From a virus: a DNA stretch of 60,928 nucleotides. Shown here piece by piece: positions 47,379-57,542 of the stretch. The stretch covers positions 1 through 60,928 of the IMG/VR virus record IMGVR_UViG_3300032315_000554. One strand, given 5' to 3'. The number at the start of each line of letters is the position of its first letter. Position 1 is the first letter of the stretch. Below the pieces are notes generated by a model that ran no database searches, had not been told where the DNA came from, and saw only the letters and a list, made by a program, of their open reading frames with translations. Both the position numbers and the translations under genes were made by a program.

Positions 47379-50300
47379 ATGACCATCGAAGATATTATGG
47401 CGGAAGCCGATTCCGCTATCGATTCCGAGGAGGGCAAGGAACCGGAAGAGGAACAGCAAGAGACTCCAGAGTCCTTAATGGCTAAGGCGGACGAAGAAAT
47501 AGACAAAGAGCCTGAAGATCCTTCAAGACTTTTGGCGCCGGAACCCATAAGCGAGCTAGATGCTCTTAAACCTAAAGCACCAACTCCTGAGCCGCAAAAA
47601 GTAGAGGCTCCTCCAGAAGATGCCGTGGACATCTTGCTGCAGATGACTCAGGGACAGACGCCTGATCAATACGACGAGAAGGTTTTTCAATGGAGGGACA
47701 CGCTCACTCCTCAACAGTTTGCAAAACTGTCCAAGCAAGATGAAGCATTTCCGCTGACAGACACCCAAGAAAGAGCGGCTTACGATTACCTTCGCAAGAG
47801 TGATGATCCGTTCAAGATTCCGCGCAACTTTGAAGATTGGTACGGCATCGCCGAGTACACTGCCGGGATGGTTCCGATGGTCGCGGAACAAGTTAAAGAC
47901 TCTGCCGTAGGGTTTGTTAAGGGTGGATATAAGTTCGGCAAGGGACTTGTCGATTACGCCACAGCCGAGAATTTTGCTTGGAAGGACGCTTACGAGACGC
48001 TTCCTGACGATGCTAAGGAGCGTGTCCGCGAGCAACTAGGCTCAATCCCCGGAGGATTTTTCAATCCCAAGGCTCTTCCTGACGCAGAGATCAGCAAAAT
48101 TGTATTCTCTGAATTGCCGCAACAAGAGCAGAAGAAATTTGAGGAGCAGTCTGCGGCAGGAACAGAAGCCGGGCGTACTGCCATGTTCAGTGCTCTTGAG
48201 CCACTGGTAGGTCTTCCGATCAGCATGGCCGAAACAGCCACAAAGGTGGCTACTGGTGGCATCTCAGCTTGGGACAGAGTCACAGAGGCTACTGGCATTC
48301 GCTCTTACGAGGACTCGTTTGAAAACTGGAGGAATCGCAGACTGTTCGACGGGTCAATGCAGCGTTGGAACGCCGAAAGGCCGACATCGTACGCGAAATT
48401 TTTGGAAATCATCTCCCCGGCTATTGTCTCAATTGCAAAGTTAGACGGTCCAACCGTCGAAGACTACATGCGCGAGGAGGGTCTGACACGCGAGCAGGCC
48501 GAGCTTGCGCGTGACTACGATGCCGAGCAACGGACGCTGGCGTCAATCGATCAGGTGCAAGAGGAAAGGATTCCTGACATCGATGAAGATATCAGGATTT
48601 TTGGCGAGTTTGCGCTTCCCGCCGGGTTCGGTCTCGACCAATTCGGTTACGCGATGAACTTGATGCGTGTCGGATCGTGGATGACACCGAAGCTGTACGC
48701 AAAGCTACGACTCGCTGGAAAAACGCCGGAAGAGATCAACCAGTATTACACCGCAAGAACAAATGCCGCCAAAGAGTCCGCTAAGAAGCAACTTGAAAGA
48801 CGCTCGAAGCCAACGGTCACCGGGACGGTTGCTGGAAAAACAGCCGATCAGATCGAGCGCATTCAAGCGGCTATGGATCAGAGCGCATTTTGGAAACGCA
48901 TTCGCCAAGCATCCCCGTATGTCGCTGGCGCTGCTGTCGGCTACGGCGTCACCGAGGATCCACTGGCGTTCCTTTACGGATCAATTGGTGGTCGCCTCGC
49001 CACTAGCTTCCCTCGTTTCATAAGCGACTGGGACGAAGCTCGACGCATTTCTGCAGGTGGACGGCAGGGAACTTTTGCGACACTAGCTGAGGTTAGACAG
49101 GACAGGGCGAACGCACGTCGAGGCAGACCGTTTGACCCTGAGGCTAAACCAGAGATCAAGCTGAAGGGTAGCGTGAGCGAGCGCATTCAGGACTATGGCG
49201 GAGAGAAGATTGACAATATCTTAGGCAATATCGGCGATTATGTCCGTATTGGCGTCGAGCCTACGCTGATTGGAATCGGTGTCGGCGCCATCAACTCGTC
49301 TGACGATGAAGAGTTGGCTTCCATGATCGGCAACGGCTTGGTCTTCAGCTTGGGAGGACGAGGGATTCAGCAGATACGAAACAAGTTATTCGGGGGCTAC
49401 GATCCCGTCATCGAGGGCAGGAGACTGCGTCAGGACATGGTTGACTTTCAAAAGCTATACCGTGACTCATCCCCGGAAAGCCGTAAACAGATCGACCGTC
49501 TTTCAGACTGGAACACGGTTGTTGACGCCAAAAAGCGTGACTTAGAGGCTGCACAAAAAAGGCTCCAAGATGCTGAGGCTGCTGCCCAAAAAGCCAGAGA
49601 TGGGGATCCCACAAAATTCAGGACCGAGGCGGATCGAATTTCAGAGGTAGGTTCCGCACTTGAAAAAGTTTCAGTTGCTCGCAAAGGGGTTGAGTTGCGT
49701 CAGGCGACTCTGGACCGTGTTAGCCGGGCAAACTTACAGACTCGAAACGAGTACAGCAGGCTATGGCTTAGGAATTTGGCTCGGGTCAACGTACTTGGAA
49801 ACGGAACGCTCCGCGAGGGCATGAATAACGTAGGCATCAATGTCCTCTCGTCTGCCGAGATCTACAAGCTGATGCGCCGGAACCCCGAGAACGCATCTCT
49901 CTCCAACGAGAGACTGTGGCAGTCTGCTACGCAATCGGGGTTTTATAGCTCCCCTGACGGCACAACGGTATTCAAGCCGGGTTCGCCGCTGAACGAGCAG
50001 GGAGGAAAGATGATCTTCGACTCGAAGCGCCCATCTGTGGTGGTCAATGCGGACTACATTCGCCAGACCGCTGGAAAGACAGGACAGCTTCCCATCTTTG
50101 CGTTGAATCACGAATTTGGACACCACCTCAAAAATGTCCCCGAGTATGCAGAGCTAATTAAGGATTCCGAGAGCATGCTGTTCGCTCAGGAGGTCAAAGA
50201 CTTGAGCGGCAATACGGTTGCTGTGACCCCCGGAAAGTATTCGCAATCGGATTTGGTGGACATGTACTGGAACAGGTATCTCGCCGGGTACACCAGAGCG

Positions 50301-53300
50301 GAAAAAACGCAGTTCGCTCAGATGAACGGGCTGCTCGACGAGACTACCGGACAACTCAAGCCAGAGGAGACAGCGGCTTACATGCGAAACGAGGTCATGG
50401 CGGACCTCACTGCAGAAAGCGTTTCTAGGTTTATCGATCCTCAGAAAGACGGTGCCGTCAAAGACATCTACGACCGGGCTTTGCTCAAGTTTAGGACCAA
50501 GAGACTTGCTAATCTTGTGGACAAGTTACGCAGGCTCGGCGGCACCGGGGACGTGATCACCGACAACACGGGCGCGGGGTTGTCTCCCGAAGTAGTACAG
50601 ACGGCTACGGACGCCTTGAAGGCATACGATGCGCTGAAGAATCAGGTCAGTCCCGCTGTGCCTCAGCCTGAGCGTCCAAAGATTAGCAAGGCACAGATGA
50701 TGGGTGACCGTGCGGTGCAGGCCAGATACGGCTCGGACAGTCCTCTCTTCAGTACAAGCGTCAAGGCTCAGGTATTCGATGCAAGCGGCAAGCCCATTGG
50801 CACCAGCATTCCTATCGATATGAAAGACCCGGCGCTTTCGGAAGGCGTATGGGAACGTACTGAGACGGGCGTTAAACAAATCGGTGGATACGGTCGCTTG
50901 AGTCGACAAATTGATCTTACCGGGGTTCCCGTTGGTTCACGCATTGTAATATCGAACCAACTTGACTATCAGCCAGACGGCGTAACGCCAATTATACTGA
51001 ATCCGAAACAAGCGAAAAAACGTGGCAAGGATAGGTTTCAAATTGTTCGCTCAGTACTCGACAACACACCTGACTACGGAGCGCCGAATCGATTCCAGCC
51101 AGTTGCTCCGGGTTCAGACACTTATCGCGGGACGTTCACACCTCTGCAGATGAAGGCACTGATGGACATACCCGAGTCAGTGGTTCCAAAGTCGATCAAA
51201 GAGAAGATCATTGCCATAAACACTGCTCTAGCTCGCAACGATGGAACCCGAATGATCGTGGACTATGCCGCTGTGATGACTGATAGCGGCAAGTATCAGG
51301 CTTTCTCCCCAAAGGTTTACGATGTCGTTCCTATCGGGATGATGTTCTCGAAGGACGGCAACTTCCTCGCCACTACGATCTCGGTTACACGGTTATTCGA
51401 CAAGCTCAACGCATGGTCTGACCGCATGCCTGCTCGTCTCGATTTCTGGAACGGATCGAAAGACAAGTTTTGGGATGACTTCTCGAAGAAGTACCTAGCC
51501 AACTGGCAAAAGGGCATTGAGGGGAGCGGATACACCAAAAAGGGCGAGCTTGTTGAGGGATCTACACCGCTAGACGCTGACGCAGAAATCGCAAAACAGA
51601 AGGCGAATATATTCAACGACTTCCTAAACCTGTTCGACAAAGAAACGGAAGGATTGAACCCTGATAGAACCGCGACCCCTCGACGCAAGGGAGATCCTAG
51701 AGACAAAAACATTGATCGAACGATCATGTCGTTGCGTATCGATCACATTGCCGAGATCATCGAGAACCCGATGGGCAAGCTGCCGATTGTATACGGGTAT
51801 GCGAAGCAAAACTTTTTACCTAAGAGTCCAGAGCAAAAAAATCGCAGCAAGAAACCGTCTGAATCAGACCTTGCGTATTTAAAAGCAATTGAATCTGGTG
51901 ACATTGATTCAGTCGAACCAGTCTTAAAAAATTTAGAGGATAGGGCGCAGAGTTTAATCAATTCTCTTGGAAGTCCAAAAGAAAGCGAAAAACGTGGCGA
52001 CTGGTATTCTGCTAATAGCGTCCTGCAGTGGGTGAATAGTGTAAGAAGTGGCAAAAAGCCTTCTAGATCCATTTCTTTTGAGCGTGGACAATCTAAATTA
52101 GTTCCAGAAAGCACAGATAGATTTCTTGAAAGGATTTCCGATAATTACTCAGGTATAAAGCTGCCATCAGATGCAGAAATTGCTTTAAGTAAAGCTGAAC
52201 AAATTTCAGGTACTGACATCCGCTATCTTCCTCGTAAGAAAATCGAAGGCGAAGAAATGCCGTTCAAGGTTGTCACTCAAAACCGTGACCCTGAAATGCA
52301 GGCAGCGGCACAGCGTTTGATTCGCGGAGAGATTGACGCTGCAGAGTACCAAGCTCTTGTTCGAGACAGGTCTCCGTACGAGGATCTTGATGATGTTCCC
52401 GAGCCACAATCTGTCGATCAGATCAAAGTGACGATGGGCGGCAGGGAAGAAAAGCCCAGTGCTCGCTCCGCAAAAGTTGGAGTCGCAAAGGCTGCAGGAT
52501 TAAAGCAGGGAGACTTGGCCGAGTCGCGCATCGACATCAGGGCATACTTGGACAAGGGAGAACACGTCAATGTGTTGCATCAGCCAACTTCCAAGGAGAT
52601 TGGTGGCAGTGCGTCTGGAGTTATTTCGTACGAACCAACAATTCATATGAAAGACGTGAAGTTCATGGTGAATCCAACAACGTCTTTGGAGATCGCTGCT
52701 GGAAGATCTAAGTCAACCATTGCACGAATCAACGGCAAGTGGCAGGACACGTCTCCAGAGGTTGCATTTGAGACGGCTAACGAGAAGTTCAATGATCCTG
52801 AATGGGTGCAGTTGGGGATGAACCCTACTCGCCAATCGAACTTCTACATCCGCTCTACCGGGGAACCAGTTAAGTCAGCAGACGAGATCATTCAAATCGG
52901 CAAGTTTGTTCTGGCGAAGAACGCGAAGAAGGTGACGCCGGAAGAGATGCCCGAGCGCACGATGACCGATTACGGCATGCAGTTCTTGCCGCGCCCGAAG
53001 AGGGCTGAGGAGGGCGAGCGAAAGACCCCGGTGCTGTCTGGCGTCGAGCCTCCCGTGCGGTTTGTCGGACCTCAGGGAGGTGCGCTGGAGGGCATCACGG
53101 TCGAGTACCAACCCGAAGCGAAGACGCTGGAAGGCATCAGCTTCCTGCCTCGTCCGAAGACTGACCGATACAAGTTTGCTTTCACGGTAGCCAGCGACCG
53201 CATCAAGCTGGTTGACGATCTGATCAAAGCGAAAGACTGGCAGGGCATTCGCGACCTGAATCAAGCGACCGTGCGTCACGCAATGTCTGACCTTCGCGGA

Positions 53301-56297
53301 GTCAATTACACGATCAAAGATGTGCTCGGTGCGTTCGAGAACGGGCGAGAAGTGTCCGCAATCGTGGAGGTAAACACCCCGGACCCCGAGATGGTTGCCG
53401 AGGTCAGGAAGCGCATGGTTGCTTTAGGTGAGCTATGGAAGCAAACAGAGGTTCTCGAAGAGATGGTTGGAATGGGAGATAAAGACCTACTAGGCACAAT
53501 CGATAACGATGGCTTCTTGCACATTGCCAAGCACGAACTAGAATTTGACAAGCTGACTTCACGAATGGTGGAAAAGGCTCGATTGGATGCTGGGATCCAA
53601 TCGATGACCATCGACGGAAACAACGTAATATTTTATGACACGGACAATATCGGAGCAGGATTTGCCGAAAGAGTTGGAGCTTTTGCGAAAAGTGTCGCCG
53701 AAGCAGGCGGAATCTTTCGAGGTTCTTCAACGGATAACGCAGCAGTTAGGAGCTACCGCGACCCTGAAAGTGTCAAAGCCGGATCCCTCTACTACACCGA
53801 CAACCCGGTTCAGCTTTTCGGTGCAGGACAACTCCCCGACAGACTCCGAAGCCCAGTCTACCGAGTAGTCTCCGAGCTTCTCGGAAGACCTCTCCCGCCG
53901 CCGAAAGACGGCAAGCGTTCGTACTTCACCAAGGAGGACGTTACTCCGAAGCAGGTCAAGCTGCAGAACGCTATCGGCAACTCGCAGGACCGTGTTGTAC
54001 TGAACGACCGGAAGAACAAAGACGTTGTCAAAGCGTACGAGGAGCTAAACGCAGAGCTTGTTAAGCAATACGATGCTTTGGTCGCTGCTGGAATGCGCTT
54101 CGAGGCGCTCAACGACTACGAGACGTACAGCAAAACATACCCGAATTCTTCTGCTGTGATCAGGGATATCAGGAACAACAACCAACTGATGTTCCTCAAG
54201 ACAAATCACGAGACCTTTGGACCGTTGAAAAATGGCAAGCCGATGGACTTCAGCTTCCATCCGCTTCTGCAGGATTCTGGAAGAACGGACTCCACCGGGA
54301 ACAAACTCAACTACAACAACATTCTTCGAGTGGTGCATGACGCAATAGCTCACGGCACATACGCTGCTGAGTTTGGACCTATCGGTGAGGAGTCTGCATG
54401 GCACACACACATCCGCACCATCGACAACCCGTGGGCTAGGTGGGCGCTGACGATGGAGACGAGAGGGCAAAATAGCTTCGTCAACTACCGTGACGTGCGG
54501 ATCGGCAAAGACAAGATGCCGCTCAAGCCCGGCGATGACGGCTATGTGCCCATCCCGGATCGTGACTATGCAGAGCAGAAGTTTGCGTTGATCCCTCTCA
54601 AGTATTCGCTGACCGGAGACGCCAAGGTCGATAAGCCTGTCAAAGAATTGATGGCTCAGATCGGCAAGAAACGGGCCGAAGGAAGCGCCGAGAAAGAACC
54701 GGACTGGATGCCATCGAAAGCAAAAGCAAAAGAGGTTCTTAGCAAAGTTCCTCAGCCTGTGGGAAACCCGAAAACGATGGTAGCTGACGCTACAGCGGTG
54801 ATGGGCAAGCCCACAAAAGCTGACGAGGCTTCGAGCGTCCCAGTCATTGTCAGCAAGGAGTGGGTGCAGAAGAAGGCAAAGAAAGACGATGAAGAGATCG
54901 GAGACGATGAAAGCGACACGATAACGGTTGGCGAGGCTCAACTCAAAGACGTGGTCAAATACGAACTTACTGGCATGCCGATTGTCGTTCGTCCGTTGCC
55001 AAACTACGCTGCGGCGAACAATGCTACGAAGGTAGCGAAAGATGTTTTGAAAATTGCTGAGCGCCCGGAGCAGTACAAAGAATACTCGGACAGGGTAGTC
55101 GCCGCCGGGGAAAAGGTCCGCAACGACCCTCAGCGGTTCACTACACTTTCCGGCTACCTCGAATTCATGCGTGAGTCCGGTGCGTCCGGGAACCTGCTCA
55201 TGCCTCCTACGCAATTGGTCGAGTTGGTTAAGAACGCGCAGAGCATTCTGAACCTCTGGAACGGTGGTTATCATGGCGCCAAGACGGCGCCGGGGACTGT
55301 CAAGGCGGCTAAGGAAGGTCTCGACGGCGTCAACGAGATGAAGAGTCTGATGACCGAGAACGGTGTGAACTTGGGTCCGACACCAATGATCACGGCGCTT
55401 CACCACCTGTGGGGAATCCTTTCGCGACAGCTAGATCCGCTCAACCAAGAGGGCATGTGGATGCGTCTGGTAAGCAACCCTCGCGTACTTGAACAAATTC
55501 AAAGGTCGATAGACGGCGAGTACAACCTGACCCGTGAGCAGTGGAAAGACATCGTTCAGAAAGCCCGGCGAGACACTAAAGGCGATTACGCCAAGATCGG
55601 CAACAACGCTACAGCGAACGCCAACTCGTTCGCTTTGATGCTGGAACGCCACAACGGCAAATGGGACCAACTAGCCTCGATCTACCGTCTCGACGATCCG
55701 GTCGCCATGACCAATGCGTTTTGGGGTCTGAATGTCGGACCTACCGGGATCAAAAACAAGGTGCAGCGATTCATTGGCCTGACGTTCGGCATTCATGGAT
55801 CGGTGCTGGACCGCTGGCGCTTCGTCTCGCTCAACCTTCCTATGGCTATGAAGCTGACCGGGAAGCCTGTCCCCGAGTCCTACTTCAAGTACTACGGGCG
55901 CAACAAGACGATCCCGGAGGATCCTGTGGGCATCTACAAGAGCTACGGCACCGTGGAGAACGGTAACCCGGTGTACTCGACGGCGCTCTACACGGGCATC
56001 GACCGGACCATCGAGGGAGTCATCGCCAACAGCCCGGCGCTACGCAACTTCCTTGGAGTTCATGCGACTCCCGGCGGATTCCATTGGGTTGACTGGAACA
56101 CTGTCAAAAACGAAGCCGTGGGTCATAGCTCGCTCGACCTGACCAAGGAATTCCTGAAACAGAAGGGGCGTGACGCCACTGTGGAGGACTTCCTCGATGT
56201 GGTGCAAAATAGCACCGTATACACACGGGCGGATCAGGACGGGAAAATTTTGGACTTGGTCATGGAGAACGGTGTGTTCAGAATTCGCGAAGACTAA
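47379..56297 (+). CDS. Giant polyvalent virion protein with zincin motif, 2972 aa
   Basis: The largest gene, at the end of the ejection cassette. Acidic low-complexity start to about residue 80, helical domains to about 750, then a zinc-peptidase-like region: LNHEFGHHLKNVPE (H911, E912, H915) and a downstream NEVMADLTAE (E1005). LPK or LPR linkers at residues 1480, 1617, 1870 and 1923 separate modules. Nearer the end, YNNILRVVHDAIAHGTYAAE with WALTMETRGQNSFVNY resembles phage polyvalent-protein domains, and the last 300 residues are mostly helical. Such proteins are thought to be packaged and injected; no polymerase motifs are seen. Confidence 0.75.
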   Translation: MTIEDIMAEADSAIDSEEGKEPEEEQQETPESLMAKADEEIDKEPEDPSRLLAPEPISELDALKPKAPTPEPQKVEAPPEDAVDILLQMTQGQTPDQYDEKVFQWRDTLTPQQFAKLSKQDEAFPLTDTQERAAYDYLRKSDDPFKIPRNFEDWYGIAEYTAGMVPMVAEQVKDSAVGFVKGGYKFGKGLVDYATAENFAWKDAYETLPDDAKERVREQLGSIPGGFFNPKALPDAEISKIVFSELPQQEQKKFEEQSAAGTEAGRTAMFSALEPLVGLPISMAETATKVATGGISAWDRVTEATGIRSYEDSFENWRNRRLFDGSMQRWNAERPTSYAKFLEIISPAIVSIAKLDGPTVEDYMREEGLTREQAELARDYDAEQRTLASIDQVQEERIPDIDEDIRIFGEFALPAGFGLDQFGYAMNLMRVGSWMTPKLYAKLRLAGKTPEEINQYYTARTNAAKESAKKQLERRSKPTVTGTVAGKTADQIERIQAAMDQSAFWKRIRQASPYVAGAAVGYGVTEDPLAFLYGSIGGRLATSFPRFISDWDEARRISAGGRQGTFATLAEVRQDRANARRGRPFDPEAKPEIKLKGSVSERIQDYGGEKIDNILGNIGDYVRIGVEPTLIGIGVGAINSSDDEELASMIGNGLVFSLGGRGIQQIRNKLFGGYDPVIEGRRLRQDMVDFQKLYRDSSPESRKQIDRLSDWNTVVDAKKRDLEAAQKRLQDAEAAAQKARDGDPTKFRTEADRISEVGSALEKVSVARKGVELRQATLDRVSRANLQTRNEYSRLWLRNLARVNVLGNGTLREGMNNVGINVLSSAEIYKLMRRNPENASLSNERLWQSATQSGFYSSPDGTTVFKPGSPLNEQGGKMIFDSKRPSVVVNADYIRQTAGKTGQLPIFALNHEFGHHLKNVPEYAELIKDSESMLFAQEVKDLSGNTVAVTPGKYSQSDLVDMYWNRYLAGYTRAEKTQFAQMNGLLDETTGQLKPEETAAYMRNEVMADLTAESVSRFIDPQKDGAVKDIYDRALLKFRTKRLANLVDKLRRLGGTGDVITDNTGAGLSPEVVQTATDALKAYDALKNQVSPAVPQPERPKISKAQMMGDRAVQARYGSDSPLFSTSVKAQVFDASGKPIGTSIPIDMKDPALSEGVWERTETGVKQIGGYGRLSRQIDLTGVPVGSRIVISNQLDYQPDGVTPIILNPKQAKKRGKDRFQIVRSVLDNTPDYGAPNRFQPVAPGSDTYRGTFTPLQMKALMDIPESVVPKSIKEKIIAINTALARNDGTRMIVDYAAVMTDSGKYQAFSPKVYDVVPIGMMFSKDGNFLATTISVTRLFDKLNAWSDRMPARLDFWNGSKDKFWDDFSKKYLANWQKGIEGSGYTKKGELVEGSTPLDADAEIAKQKANIFNDFLNLFDKETEGLNPDRTATPRRKGDPRDKNIDRTIMSLRIDHIAEIIENPMGKLPIVYGYAKQNFLPKSPEQKNRSKKPSESDLAYLKAIESGDIDSVEPVLKNLEDRAQSLINSLGSPKESEKRGDWYSANSVLQWVNSVRSGKKPSRSISFERGQSKLVPESTDRFLERISDNYSGIKLPSDAEIALSKAEQISGTDIRYLPRKKIEGEEMPFKVVTQNRDPEMQAAAQRLIRGEIDAAEYQALVRDRSPYEDLDDVPEPQSVDQIKVTMGGREEKPSARSAKVGVAKAAGLKQGDLAESRIDIRAYLDKGEHVNVLHQPTSKEIGGSASGVISYEPTIHMKDVKFMVNPTTSLEIAAGRSKSTIARINGKWQDTSPEVAFETANEKFNDPEWVQLGMNPTRQSNFYIRSTGEPVKSADEIIQIGKFVLAKNAKKVTPEEMPERTMTDYGMQFLPRPKRAEEGERKTPVLSGVEPPVRFVGPQGGALEGITVEYQPEAKTLEGISFLPRPKTDRYKFAFTVASDRIKLVDDLIKAKDWQGIRDLNQATVRHAMSDLRGVNYTIKDVLGAFENGREVSAIVEVNTPDPEMVAEVRKRMVALGELWKQTEVLEEMVGMGDKDLLGTIDNDGFLHIAKHELEFDKLTSRMVEKARLDAGIQSMTIDGNNVIFYDTDNIGAGFAERVGAFAKSVAEAGGIFRGSSTDNAAVRSYRDPESVKAGSLYYTDNPVQLFGAGQLPDRLRSPVYRVVSELLGRPLPPPKDGKRSYFTKEDVTPKQVKLQNAIGNSQDRVVLNDRKNKDVVKAYEELNAELVKQYDALVAAGMRFEALNDYETYSKTYPNSSAVIRDIRNNNQLMFLKTNHETFGPLKNGKPMDFSFHPLLQDSGRTDSTGNKLNYNNILRVVHDAIAHGTYAAEFGPIGEESAWHTHIRTIDNPWARWALTMETRGQNSFVNYRDVRIGKDKMPLKPGDDGYVPIPDRDYAEQKFALIPLKYSLTGDAKVDKPVKELMAQIGKKRAEGSAEKEPDWMPSKAKAKEVLSKVPQPVGNPKTMVADATAVMGKPTKADEASSVPVIVSKEWVQKKAKKDDEEIGDDESDTITVGEAQLKDVVKYELTGMPIVVRPLPNYAAANNATKVAKDVLKIAERPEQYKEYSDRVVAAGEKVRNDPQRFTTLSGYLEFMRESGASGNLLMPPTQLVELVKNAQSILNLWNGGYHGAKTAPGTVKAAKEGLDGVNEMKSLMTENGVNLGPTPMITALHHLWGILSRQLDPLNQEGMWMRLVSNPRVLEQIQRSIDGEYNLTREQWKDIVQKARRDTKGDYAKIGNNATANANSFALMLERHNGKWDQLASIYRLDDPVAMTNAFWGLNVGPTGIKNKVQRFIGLTFGIHGSVLDRWRFVSLNLPMAMKLTGKPVPESYFKYYGRNKTIPEDPVGIYKSYGTVENGNPVYSTALYTGIDRTIEGVIANSPALRNFLGVHATPGGFHWVDWNTVKNEAVGHSSLDLTKEFLKQKGRDATVEDFLDVVQNSTVYTRADQDGKILDLVMENGVFRIRED

Positions 56298-56298
56298 T

Positions 56299-56496
56299 AT
56301 GCCAGCGTTTCCATGCGACAATACCGGGGACTTCGTTCCAGACGAGATGTACGACATCGTTCGGGACGAGCTTGAGAGGAAGAGGCAAGAGCTTGGCCGC
56401 GACCTCACTCAAGACGAGATCGACAAGTGCTACACCGACGAGGGTTTCGAGCCTCCAACCGAGTCGTATATCCCGCCAATGGAACCGGAGGAATAA
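56299..56496 (+). CDS. Small acidic protein, 65 aa
   Basis: ATG 56299 directly follows the giant gene stop (GACTAATATG). Acidic, Pro-rich C-terminus (PPTESYIPPMEPEE) and a helix DIVRDELERKRQELGRDLTQ. No family recognised. Confidence 0.6.
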   Translation: MPAFPCDNTGDFVPDEMYDIVRDELERKRQELGRDLTQDEIDKCYTDEGFEPPTESYIPPMEPEE

Positions 56497-56497
56497 T

Positions 56498-56641
56498 ATG
56501 CCGATCAGAAAATGCGCCTCACAAAACTGCTTCGTCAGGAATTTGAAGACTGAGTTGAAGGCAGGCAGACCCAAGAAGCAGGCGCTTGCCATCGCTTACT
56601 CGGTTCAGCGCGAGGCAAAGAAAAAGCAACGTGCGAAGTGA
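56498..56641 (+). CDS. Small basic protein, 47 aa
   Basis: ATG 56498 after GAATAAT. Reads MPIRKCASQNCFVRNLK, then KAGRPKKQALAIAYSVQREA and a Lys/Arg tail. The GRPKKQA-AIA pattern is common in tiny phage proteins. Probably DNA-binding. Confidence 0.65.
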   Translation: MPIRKCASQNCFVRNLKTELKAGRPKKQALAIAYSVQREAKKKQRAK

Positions 56642-56647
56642 TTTAAT

Positions 56648-56724
56648 TGCGGGATCGACAAGTCTGGTTAAGTCAGAGGTTTCATAAGCCTCCATGCGTG
56701 GGTTCAAATCCCACTCCCGCTACC
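56648..56724 (+). tRNA. tRNA with anticodon CAU (Met or Ile2)
   Basis: Acceptor 5' strand 56648-56654 pairs with TCCCGCT (56715-56721) except for a T-T mismatch at the first pair. D-stem GAC/GTC (56657-56659 with 56672-56674), anticodon stem GAGGT/GCCTC (56676-56680 with 56688-56692), loop TTCATAA with anticodon CAT (56683-56685), T-arm GTGGG-TTCAAAT-CCCAC (56698-56714), discriminator A, then CC. The anticodon stem lacks the three G-C pairs of an initiator, so elongator Met or a lysidine-modified Ile tRNA is likelier. Confidence 0.85.
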
Positions 56725-56771
56725 TCTTGAAAAACCTTGCCCGGCGGCTTGGGTTCGATGACTCTCACGGG

Positions 56772-57023
56772 ATGGCTATTAGTCGTAAAAGAAAACCACA
56801 CAACCACCCGGCGTTCCCGGTCCCGGCGTTTCCCGGAGACCAGAATACTCCTCCGATCCGCCCGAATAGTGGCATGGGTATGCGTGACTGGTTCGCCGGG
56901 CTTGCGATGCAAGCGTTTGTATCGAAGTTGAACAAGTCCAACGATGGACTTGATGACATTGAAATTGCACACATTGCTTATGACATTGCTGACGCAATGA
57001 TGGAGTACAAAGAGAACGAATGA
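56772..57023 (+). CDS. Unknown phage protein, 83 aa
   Basis: ATG 56772 was chosen because an in-frame upstream start (56694) lies within the tRNA. Basic/Pro-rich N-terminus, then GMGMRDWFAGLAMQAFV and IAYDIADAMMEYK, a pattern I know from many small phage proteins (G-M-x-x-RDWFA ... A-x-x-AY-x-I-ADAM). Function not established. Confidence 0.7.
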   Translation: MAISRKRKPHNHPAFPVPAFPGDQNTPPIRPNSGMGMRDWFAGLAMQAFVSKLNKSNDGLDDIEIAHIAYDIADAMMEYKENE

Positions 57024-57027
57024 TTTT

Positions 57028-57366
57028 ATGAGCACAGAACAAACCCAACCCGAAAACAACGAACAGCCGCAGCAGCAAGAAGCCATCAACGGTGACGCTG
57101 CAAATGCTGTCGATCAAGTCCTGTCGAAGATCGATTTCGACAAGGTCTCCAAGGATGATGTCTTTTCTGACATCATGCACAACTCGCGCATCTTCGCTTT
57201 CCGCCTAATGGTGGGAGCGGCAGTGCTCGAACAAGTCATTCTCCGCGAACGTGCGAAAGCCGCTGGCGCCGAGTTGCAGCCCAACGAGGTGGTCAATCCT
57301 CCCGCCGAGGAGCCGAGTCAGGAACAACCTGACCTCACGGTGGTGCGCGATGAAGAACCAAAGTGA
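57028..57366 (+). CDS. Unknown protein, 112 aa
   Basis: Gln/Asn/Glu-rich disordered N-terminus, a helical core (VDQVLSKIDFDKVSKDDVFS, FAFRLMVGAAVLEQVI) and a Pro/Glu-rich C-terminus. Overlaps the next gene by 17 bases. No family recognised. Confidence 0.65.
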   Translation: MSTEQTQPENNEQPQQQEAINGDAANAVDQVLSKIDFDKVSKDDVFSDIMHNSRIFAFRLMVGAAVLEQVILRERAKAAGAELQPNEVVNPPAEEPSQEQPDLTVVRDEEPK

Positions 57367-57508
57367 CGTGCCTGCAGCCGTTCGGAAATTTCTTTCCGAT
57401 ATCGGACGCAAGGGCGGATCGTCTTGCAGCGAACGCAAGCGAATTGCCGCCGCAAAAAACGGTGCAAAAGGTGGTAGACCAAAACGCAAAGATGTTGTAG
57501 TTGAGTAG
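57350..57508 (+). CDS. Small basic Gly/Arg-rich protein, 52 aa
   Basis: ATG 57350 starts inside the end of the preceding gene. FLSDIGRKGGSS, then AAKNGAKGGRPKRK: a repeated G-x-KGG pattern suggesting nucleic-acid binding. It ends the late transcription unit, 34 bases before the terminator hairpin. Confidence 0.6.
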   Translation: MKNQSDVPAAVRKFLSDIGRKGGSSCSERKRIAAAKNGAKGGRPKRKDVVVE

Positions 57509-57542
57509 TCGCAGGCGGCTAGTCTGCGTGGGCATAACAACG

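Noticed and set aside
56694-56771. Extension of the gene at 56772 into the tRNA
   Set aside because: The sequence is fully accounted for by the tRNA fold.
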